Shown here: piece by piece, positions 1 through 9,100 of the stretch | Layout: each line of letters starts with the position of its first letter | Numbering within the stretch: the stretch's first letter is position 1 | NCBI GenBank assembly: GCA_016987375.1 | Contig: PJRA01000114.1 | Span: 805,739 to 817,891 of the forward strand | Reading direction: 5' to 3' | Length of the DNA stretch: 12,153 bases | From: Brachionus koreanus | Lineage: Eukaryota > Rotifera > Eurotatoria > Ploima > Brachionidae | Program-made: the position numbers and the translations under genes | The notes under the pieces: model-generated | What the model saw: the letters and a program-made list of their open reading frames with translations, nothing else | The model's database searches: none | Told to the model about the DNA's origin: nothing

Positions 1-1025
1 CTGACGGAATGTTATTAAAATGGAATCGTTTCTAAGTCATCGTAAACAAAGAGTTGTAGTTGGTAAAACAGAATCCGAATGGCTTAATGTGACTAGTAGT
101 GTACCACAAGGTTCTGTCCTCGGTCCATTGCTCTTCACAATTTTTATTAATGATTTGTCCAACAAACTAAAAACAAATGTCTACTTTATACAGACGACTG
201 CAAGATATTCTGTATTATCGATCGATACAATCCGCATGAATCATTTAAGTTACTTCAAGATGATATTGATTCATTAATTAGCTGGTGTAATGAATGGTCT
301 ATGAATCTAAATTTTGATAAATGCGAAATTATGAGTTTTAATCGAAATCAAGGGCTCCAAAATGATTATATTTTGAATGCTTTAGCCAATGGAAAAACTC
401 ATCTTGTCTCAAGTACCCGGATTCAGAAAGACTTAGGAATCTGGATTTAAAATGGCATTCTCAAGTTTGCTCACCAGCCTCAAAAGGCAACAGAATACTT
501 GGTCAAGTTCTTCATGGTATTAATTTTCGGACACAGATGATCATTAAATTACTTAATACTTAGAGTATGCTATTCCTGTATGGTGCCCATATCTAGAGAA
601 AGATGTCTTATGGTATTCTAGAGATATTCTAGAGACTGTTCAACTAAGAGTTCCTCGTGCTATCTCCGGTTTTAAAGATATAAACTACAACGATAAACGG
701 CTTTAAACCTGACGAATTTAACCGAAATGCGAATGAGAGGTGACTTAAATCAAATGTTTAAATTTAAAAAAAATATTGATCAAGTCAAATGGCAATCTTC
801 ACTCACTTTTTCAAGCAGAAGTTCAAACAGCCATCCAAACAAAATTAAAAGAGAATTAATCAAAAATTGTTCTCAAAGATACCACTTCTTCACAAACCGT
901 GTAGTAAATGGCTGGAATAAGCTGGGAGTGGATGCAGTGGAATCTCAATCTATATAAATATTTTTAAAGCAAAAATAGTCAAAAACTTTCATTATATTTT
1001 TTGCACATAATCTGTTGTCAGATTT

Positions 1026-1039
1026 ACGCATTTATGCGT
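1026..1039 (+). repeat. stem-loop at the LINE 3' end
   Basis: ACGCAT and ATGCGT form a perfect 6-bp stem around a 2-base loop. It lies 11 bases before the ACTAT tail. Hairpins just inside the 3' end are known in several LINE clades as reverse-transcriptase recognition structures; that role is inferred here from position alone. Confidence 0.5.
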
Positions 1040-1050
1040 TGCAATAAACC

Positions 1051-1079
1051 ACTATACTATAGTACTATACTATACTATA
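1051..1079 (+). repeat. (ACTAT)n microsatellite tail of the LINE
   Basis: Five ACTAT units, interrupted once by AGT between the second and third, follow the LINE 3' region directly. CR1/L2-type LINEs end in short tandem repeats rather than poly(A), so this probably marks the element's 3' boundary. No target-site duplication could be tested because the 5' end lies outside the window. Confidence 0.65.
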
Positions 1080-1080
1080 A

Positions 1081-1481
1081 TATGAATAAAAAAATAGAAA
1101 AGTCGTATTAAATATTTTAAACTTTAAATTAAAATTAAAATTAATACTGTGGTTTTGATACTTAAATTTTGAAAAAAAAATTTTTTGGCTTGAAAAAATT
1201 TCAAATATTAAGCATTAAATTATTTTACTTTCTCGCAAAACGCTAAAATAAATCATCAAATTAAGATAATTTAATTTTTTAAACTTCTAAATAATCAAAA
1301 TCAAAATCTTTTAAAAACTAGATAAATTAATTCAATTAACATTTATTATTAGCATTTCGTTTCTAGGTAATACAGGTACTAGAATAATAAAAGTAAAAAT
1401 TAAAATCACATGATAAAAAATTAATATTCTTAATTTTCACTTAGTTTTTTGCCATTTAAAAAAAAATTGTTTACTTTCAAA
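1081..1481 (+). promoter_or_regulatory. AT-rich intergenic region with the presumed Dicer promoter and leader
   Basis: About 400 bp between the LINE tail and the Dicer start codon, with no coding sense on either strand. The Dicer promoter and 5' UTR must lie here, or further upstream beyond the LINE. No convincing TATA box or other element stands out from the A/T background. A possible leader intron is GTAATA at 1367 to CACTTAG ending at 1444. The 1444 site could also serve as a trans-splice acceptor if the animal uses spliced leaders. Both are weak suggestions. Confidence 0.35.
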
Positions 1482-3138
1482 ATGAAAAATGCGTCAAATG
1501 AAATCAAGTTTTTTCATAAGCCAAGGCCTTATCAAGTAAGATGAAAAAACTTTAATCTGATGGTGGTATTGACAAAATTTTTTTAGCTAGAATTATTCGA
1601 AAAGGCCATGAAGCGTGACATAATAATTCATGCTAGAACAGGCTCTGGAAAAACATTCATATCAGTTATGCTTTTAAATCACTTATCAAATGAAATAGAA
1701 AAATCATACTCTGAAGGAGGAAAGCGATCTATATTTTTGGCCAATACTGTTCCATTGGTAAGACAGCAGGCGGAATTCTTGCGCAAACAGACTCATTTTG
1801 AAGTCGGTGATTATTTTGGTGATAAAAAAATTGATAATAAATTATTGGATGTTTGGGACTCAACAATCTGGAAGAAAGAGCTTGAAAATAATCAAATTTT
1901 AGTAATGACTCCAAAAATTTTCGAAAATATGATCGATCACTCGTTCATTGAACTTGAAAAAGTTAATTTGATTATTTTTGATGAATGGTATAAACTAATT
2001 AGTTTTAATATAAACTGTTATTTAAATATTTCTTGTTTTTAAAGCCATCATGGCACCGGTAAGCATCCTTATAGTGTAATCATGAAAAAAGTAAAGGAGA
2101 AAAAAAGAGAAGTTGATTTGAAATTGAGAATTTTGGGAATGACTGCTAGTATTGTAAACCAAAAATGTAGCCTTGAAAAATTTAACATAAAGATGCAAAA
2201 ACTAGAAGAAACTTTTGGGTAATCCTTTTTTTTCAACAAGAGCTAGAAATCAAAAAATTATTTTTTCAAGGTGTAAAATAGAAACTTCTTCTATAATTCT
2301 AAATCAGGATGAAAATATGAAGGAACAAAATAAGCCAAAAACAATTTTAACTCTATATGAAAATGGTGATTCGAATTTTGGACTGATAAAAGAGTGCTTA
2401 CAGGCAATCTTAAAAGATCTTGCAAAATTTGATTCTGAAGAAGAAATAAAAAAAAAAGAAAATAAAGAAAAAATATTGAATAAAGAGGAGAATCAATATA
2501 TTTTTTCCTCTCAGAATGAAAATATTTTCAATCCTATAAAAAAAGAGTGCAGTGACATTGAAAACATATTTGACGAACTAGGACTTTGGTCGTTTAGTAT
2601 AGCTTTGAAAGAATATGTCAAAAAGCTAGATGCGAACAATTTCGCTTCTATTGAATCAACTGAAAAAAATAAGATTGATGAAATTAAAAAAGATTATAAA
2701 AATTTGTTAGACATAGTATCTCAATTTTTGAGCGAAGAAGATGAGCAAAATGCTGAAAAAATTCTTGAATACTCCTCTGACAAACTTAAGAAAATGCTCG
2801 ACATTTATTTAAAGCAAAAAAATGATAATAATCATTTTCACTCTATAATATTTGTAGAACGAAAATCGATGGCATATTCAATGGATTTAGTTTTGAAAAA
2901 TTTAGCAAGAACAGAAACATGGTCGTTTATTAAAAGTGATTATATATCAAGTATTTCGGGTGGGAAAAAAAATATGACTTCGACTCAACAGGAAAAAGCT
3001 TTAGCAAGTTTCCGAAAGCATGAAATAAATATTCTGGTAGCAACGAGTATTGTAGAAGAGGGTGTAGATGTGCCAGCATGTAACATGGTTGTTCGCTTTA
3101 GCAAAATTTATAATTTCGGCTCTTACATTCAGTCTAAA
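1482..3138 (+). CDS. Dicer: Dicer exons 1-4: DExD/H helicase domain
   Basis: Exon 1 encodes 18 residues ending PRPYQ. Exon 2 continues [20 protein letters not shown], with Walker A ARTGSGKT at residues 34-41, motif Ia TVPLVRQQ and motif Ib LVMTPKIF. The DECH box (150-153) is split by intron 2 inside its Cys codon. Motif III appears as GMTAS in exon 3. Exon 4 holds an acidic, lysine-rich HEL2i-like insert, then SIIFVERKS (from 401) and [20 protein letters not shown] (from 467). All ATPase motifs look intact. By contrast, Drosophila Dicer-1 has lost its Walker A. This suggests an ATP-using helicase of the type that handles long dsRNA. Introns 1-3 are 51, 57 and 52 bp. Reading through intron 2 or 3 would end in a stop within a few codons. 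Confidence 0.93.
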
Positions 3139-6100
3139 GTAAATACTTGATTTGAAATTAAATTAAAATTTTTAAATTATATTTTTGACTTATTAAGTAG
3201 CTAAAACATTCTAAATAGCTTTATTAATTTGCTTACTAAACAAATCTTGGTTTAATAGTATGAATAATTTTTCAAATTTTAAAATATTTTCTTCTCTTCA
3301 AAGTCTATCACTTTTTACTTTTAATCTGGTGAAAATTTTGAAAAACAAATTATCTCTGAAGGAACAAACAGGTTTTGAATAGTTTGAATTAAAGATGAAG
3401 CTAGAACGAATCCTTTTTAAAATTTTTATTAGTTGTTAAAGCATAATAAAAGAGATAGAAAAACAAATTTTAACTACATCGAATATTAAAAGATTAATCA
3501 CCATTAAAATTTAACTTGTGAAAGTTTTTTGGAATCTTTATTTCAAAAGAAAAAGTCTTAGTTAGTATCTAAAAATAAGTTTTCTATTTTATATTAAAAC
3601 TGTTTTTTTTAAGAAACTAAGCTCCAATCAAGATCTGCTTTTTAAGTTCAAAGAATTTTTTTGTATGGGTCATTTTCTATTTAGTTAATTTTGTTATCGT
3701 TTTTATACATTTATTACCTTATTCATGCGGAGCATCTTTTAATTATATATATAGCTTCATTTTTAATGTTTATCTTTTTTAATTTTTATAAACTGTATAG
3801 CCTCATTCTATTTTGACCCATCAATATTTTTTAAAATATTTTGATCTAAAGAATACACAGATTAATTGATGATGCAATTAAATTTAACTGTGTATAAAAA
3901 AATTTATTTTTAAATAATAAAAATTCAAAATAATTGATTGTTCACAGCTAATTATAACTTCTAAAACTTTATATCTTTCATTAACTCCTTAAATTTAATG
4001 AGTTATTGCTTAATTGCTTCATTGTCCGTCTGCTGAATTGTGGTTTGAGGCAATTTTGAAGAGGTTTAGTCTTTTCTATTATCAAAAAATCATCAATCAT
4101 CAAAGAAAAACTTCAAGTAAACCGACTTCAGTGAGTGAAGGCTTTTTTAACCAGATTTTGACAAAATTCTTCTCCAATCAAGCTTTTAACTATTGCCAGG
4201 TTGAGAACAGTATAGAATTGTTGTATTCAAAAAATATCACTCAAACTCACATATATTCAAAAAAAATGGGTGATAATTTTCTAAAATATTTTTAAAACTT
4301 ATTCTGGGAAGATTCAAAATAAACACGATTTTACTTTTTCGAACTTTTAGATCATTGCCTTTTCTCTTATGTACTAATTAATCATAACATTCTGATCCTT
4401 CCTATAAAAGTGATTGTAGTGGCAAAATTAACTTCGGTTTGCTGATCTTTCAGAAATTTATTTTTACATTTAAAATTAAAATTGAATTAAAATATGTTAA
4501 AATTATTGTTTTAAATAAATAATTTGATTTAATTTCATAAATATATTATTAATGTATTCGACCAACTAGAGCAACTCTAGAAAAAACGCTTAAGCAAGCT
4601 GTCAACTAATGTGTAATGAAAATAATGTGCATTTTCTTTTAAATGTATTAAAATAGTAATATTATTAGTAACATGAAACTTTAGTAAACTTGATTCTGAA
4701 AATGAGATAAGGCGCCTTTATTTCTTTTATTTGATTATCAAAGCAAAGATTTTCACCAAAGTACAGTCCCAGAAATTTATTGGCTTTAGAATAGGAAATA
4801 GATTTGTTAGAAAACTAAAGCCTAAAGATATTGTTAAATCTCTTATTTTTAGAGAAAATTCTGAAGCTACTTTTATTTGGAAAAATTTTCATCTTCCATT
4901 TGCATTATCATGGCCCCATTTTTTTTGGATAATTATTTATTTCATTTTCAATTCTTCTTGTCTTTTTAAATATAAAGAAAGTACTCAAGTTGTCAACAAA
5001 AAGGAATGTGTATTTTATGTTCGAGTGATCAGCTTTGGGAACATCATTAGTATAAAGGAAGATAAGGTAAGGGGTTTAATACTAAATCTTGTGGAACGCC
5101 TGCACTAATTTGAAAAGAATTTGATGTGAAATCATTAATTGTTACGTTGAAGGATCTGTAAGATAAGAATGAGCGTATCCAGGGGATAAGATAGTCAGGT
5201 ATTTAAGCTTTAATTAGTTTATAGAAGGGACCTTCATGCTAAACCTTATGATAAGATGCTTTAGAAACATCAGAAAAATAAAAAAAATAAGGGCTATATA
5301 AATGATTCAGAGTAATCTCAAGACTTGGGTCTTATAGATAAATAAGTTTATTTAATAAAATATTAATCTGTGTTTAATAAAATATAAAATGTTTTTTAAT
5401 CCGATTATTATTTTCATTAACTTATTCAACCCTATTTTATTACTTCTGCGGACCACCGAACCTTTCTCTTTTCTTCCTTTCTCTTAATCATTTTAAATCA
5501 AAAGAGTTTTATAAGCCAAAAAGGCTTAAAGATTTTTGGTATATTTTTTTTGACTCTTCTTGAAGAATGAAACTAATTTGACTTTAACTATAGGTATGAC
5601 CCTTAGTATTTTTTTGTGCTTAATTCAAATTTAACACTAGAAGCACCAATCTTTTTTTCATGTTTTTTTAATTCAAAAATATCTTATAAAAAACTATAAT
5701 AATTTTATAAAGTAATGTAATTTTTAAAGAAAATTTTAAAATCTACATTTTTCTAAAAAAATATATTTATTTGAAAAATCTATTCAAAAAATACGAGAAT
5801 TTAAAAAAATTTTAATAACGAGTCAAATGACTCGTTTGGTGCTTCTAGTGTTAAAATAATTTGGGGGGTTTTCAAGCTTTTTTTTAAAAATACACCCGGT
5901 TGTTTAAATTTTTAATTTATTTTGACATATAACTGAATTCAACCAGAATGCTATTTTTTAAAATACACCCAGGTATGCATTTTAGTCAAAAATAGGGGCT
6001 GTGCATTTTTCAGGTATCCATTTTCAATCACATATTTTTCAGTATCTATTCGACTTCCTTCCGAATTTTGAATTCTTTATTTTTAATATAAAACAAAATT

Positions 6101-9100
6101 TATTAGTCATTTAAGTAATGAAATCCCTATCTATTTTCTCGCATTCTGAATTTTGAAACAAAAATTTAAAATTAAAATAACTGTTTTTAGAAGAGTCAAA
6201 AATTCATCAGCTTTTGCAAAGTTTGTATCACTCAAATTTAGCGATCCAAACTCTGCAATTTAATTTTCATATTTTTCTAATAAACATAATTTCTTGCACA
6301 GAAAAAAATTGGATTATATAAACTTTGTATTAGCTTATAAATTTTTCATGGCCAATTTTAGACAGAAAAAAAAAACCTATTTTAATTTTAATTTTTGATC
6401 CGAAATTCACTATTCCTATTTTCGCTAAAAAATTCTATCTTTCAACTAATTATTTGAAGTTTTATTAATCTATTTCTAAAAATTGAAAACTTGTTCACAA
6501 ATAAATTTTTTAAATTTTAAAAACTAAATTATTACTTAGATATTATGAAAGATGCGAGTAATATTTATAAAAAAAATTTTGTTTCTTAATATTAACTTAA
6601 TAAACAAAATCTATAAATCTTTAAACAAAGGGCCGAGCAAGATCAAAAAATTCAATATTTGTTATTATGGTTAACGAAACTGATCCTGATTTAGACAGCT
6701 ATCAGGAAATTGAAAACGTACATTTTATTTAAATCTAATTCAATTTTTATTAACATTTTGGAAAAGGATTTAGAAGAACGTGTCCAAAGAGAAAATAATG
6801 ATGATTTTATTTTTGAACCAGATGAGCTTGACAAACTGAATTTGATGATTAAGCCATATGTGAAAGGAAATTGTAAAATAACATGCACCAAAGCAATTGA
6901 TTTAATTAACAGATATTGTTCATCACTGGAAAACAATGCATGTGGTGTGTTGTACCCAATTTATTTCGATGAGTCTTTTAGAATTGATGAAAATATAGTT
7001 TTCACATACACATTGCGTCTTCCTCCAAATTCTGCTATTAACACAACTATTACAGTATTTTTTCTTTATTTGTTAGCTTTTTGATTGTTCAAAAAACCAT
7101 AATGCATAAAAGATTAAAATAAATTATAAAAAATGTTGTGAAAGTTACTAGAAATGCTACAAGTACTTGAATAGACCTATTAAGTCTAAAAATTTCTCGA
7201 CGCTTTTTAGTTTATTTTTATTTAAAGACCCAATAAAATCATTTAAGCTTTGTTGAAACTAAAAGTTTTAAAAATGTCTAAACTAATTAAAATTTTTTTA
7301 AAGAGTGGTAAATTTGCCAGGAAGAAATGGGCTAAAATGGATGCAGCTCTAAAAATGTGCATCGAACTAGACAAAGCAGGTAGATGAAAACACAAACTTT
7401 TTATATTTTTAAAATTAAAAAAATACCTCAGGTGAACTTGCTGAGAATCTAACAATATTGGGCAAAGAAGAATGGCTAAATCCGCACTATAATTTGTCCG
7501 AACACTTCCAGGACAACAATAAAATGGACAAAAAAGTCGGAAGCAGAAAGTTTAAGCGTGAATATGCTGCTGCTGTATTTTAAAACTAAACATAATTATG
7601 TATTTTAAACTATTTTTCTAGTTTGCTGATGAGCTAATTGAAAACAAACTAGAACCTAATCAAGACTGCTATCTGTATTCAATATTTGTTGGAGAGAAGC
7701 CTGACTTGAACAAATGTGACAAAGAGAGAAATTTCGGATTTTTGAGCACAAAAATTTTACCTGATTTGCCTATTTTTAAATTGTATAATGGAATAAGTGA
7801 ATTTTCAATTGCAATTGTGAATACAAAAGTGAAAGTTAATTTAAATCAAAGTCAATATGAAATTTTGAAAAGATATTTTTCATCATTTTTAAACTTGTTA
7901 AAAATTAGAGCTAATTTAAATTTTGATAAACCTATTAATGGACATCTACTGGTAATTCTAAAACCAAGAAAACTCGAAATTGACTGGGAATATTTGGAGT
8001 CTTTGCCACCTGAGCAAACTGCTTACGAATATTACAATCAAAATAAAGAAAACAATGTTAATTCTTTAAAAAAATATTTGTGTCTTTATAGAAATCAGCT
8101 CATTTCAATTAAAGAAATTAGAAATGACCTTAGTCCCATGAGCGATTTTCCAAATAAAAAGCCTGAATTTTCAAATTTTAAAGAATACTTTAAAAATAAG
8201 TATTCACTTGAAACCCAAGATGAAAATCAACCTTTGATAGAAGTAGAGCATGTATCAGTTAGAAATAGTTTTATTCTTAGAGGATTTAGTTTAAAAAATG
8301 AAAAAAAATCCAACTATAAAATTCTTCTAATCATGGAACATTTGAATATTTTGCCAATTGAAAAAAACCTCCTATTCAACTATACAATGATTCCAGCTAT
8401 TTTTTATAGACTTGATTGCATTTTAAGAGCTCAAAAACTTCAGATGAACATTAAAAATGATCTAGAACGTCGCTTCAATTCAGAAAATTTATCAGATGTG
8501 CCTCTTAATTGGGATGAATCATTTAAATTTAATAAAATCATAAAGCAAGGCGATGATTCGAATTCTGATTTGGAATCTGTTGAAATAAAAGAAACAAGTG
8601 AAACTACAGATACAAATACAAGTGAAACTTTGTCGGATTCGTACAATGATGTTGAATCATTACAGGAATTGCTAGATCCGGCACCAAAGTATGTATCACA
8701 AGTGGTGATTAGTGAAAGAAATAAAACCATAGAGATCACCGAACCAGAAATTCCAAATTTGATAATAAAAAAAATAGTGGATGAGCCAAAATTTCCCAAC
8801 ATGTTCAATATTTTACAGTGTGTTACTCTGAAATCAGCTTGTGATAATTTTGATTTAGAAAGATATGAAATATTGGGTGACTGCTTTCTAAAATTAACAG
8901 TAGTTTTGAAAATTTACTGTGACTTTCCGAACATTAACGAAGGCAAAATGGTAAGCCTCAAATCAGCTAGAGTAAGCAACAACTATTTGTTTAGATTGGC
9001 TGCACAAAAAAAATTAAATGAGTATATAATTTGGCAAAATTTTATGCCACAAAAAAATTGGATTCACCCCAATTTCGACAAAGACATTTTAGATAAAAAC

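Larger units (their letters stand above)
1..1080 (+). mobile_element. 3' part of a decayed LINE (non-LTR retrotransposon)
   Basis: This is the C-terminal half of a LINE reverse transcriptase ORF plus its 3' tail, cut by the window start. The coding sense moves between frames. Positions 20 to about 180 read the palm motif [13 protein letters not shown] followed by INDL. About 187-450 (another frame) contains YTDD at 187-198, a degenerate form of the catalytic YADD box, then the thumb-like WCNEWSMNLNFDKC. From 441 comes LKWHSQVCSPASKGNRILGQ (third frame). From 563 comes EYAIPVWCPYLEKD. From about 700 to 957 comes the usual C-terminus with MRGDLNQMFKF and HFFTNRVVNGWNKLG. At least four frameshifts and the altered YADD make it a dead copy. 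Motif style and the short-repeat tail suggest the CR1/L2/Rex group, but a jockey-like clade is possible. It lies in the same orientation as Dicer and ends about 400 bp upstream of its start codon. Confidence 0.88.
3139..6630 (+). other. Dicer intron 4 (3492 bp), enlarged by transposon insertions
   Basis: The donor GTAAAT follows the SK codons and the acceptor ...AAACAAAG precedes GGC CGA GCA AGA (GRAR), rebuilding the conserved SKGRAR of helicase motif VI exactly, in phase 0. At 3.5 kb it is about 70 times longer than the typical intron in this gene. It contains an antisense LINE relic (about 4690-5340) and a piggyBac-type MITE (5631-5854), each listed separately. The stretches 3139-4000, 4300-4690, 5341-5630 and 5855-6630 are AT-rich with no coding sense found on either strand. 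A TTTTTAAAA(A)TACACCC motif occurs twice (5881-5897 and 5954-5970). Positions about 4010-4300 are less AT-rich and open on the + strand for 94 codons, but resemble nothing I recognise. Confidence 0.85.

Noticed and set aside
1729..1914. 61-codon minus-strand open frame in Dicer exon 2
   Set aside because: It is antisense to the helicase domain and has no family resemblance.
3820..3845. AT palindrome around AATATTTTTTAAAATATT
   Set aside because: Self-complementary A/T runs are expected by chance at this base composition.
4731..5108. 125-codon open frame on the + strand in Dicer intron 4
   Set aside because: It overlaps the minus-strand reverse transcriptase relic base for base, and its own translation matches no family. 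It is a shadow frame of the LINE.
5881..5970. TTTTTAAAA(A)TACACCC occurring twice, 73 bp apart
   Set aside because: The shared part is largely A/T run plus a seven-base core, and no longer unit or element boundary could be defined.
7243..7455. 70-codon minus-strand open frame over Dicer exon 7
   Set aside because: It spans an exon and two introns of Dicer on the other strand with no motif; chance openness.
8440..8808. 122-codon minus-strand open frame opposite Dicer exon 9
   Set aside because: It lies wholly within the well-supported Dicer PAZ-RNase IIIa exon, and its hydrophobic translation reflects the complement of the acidic linker.
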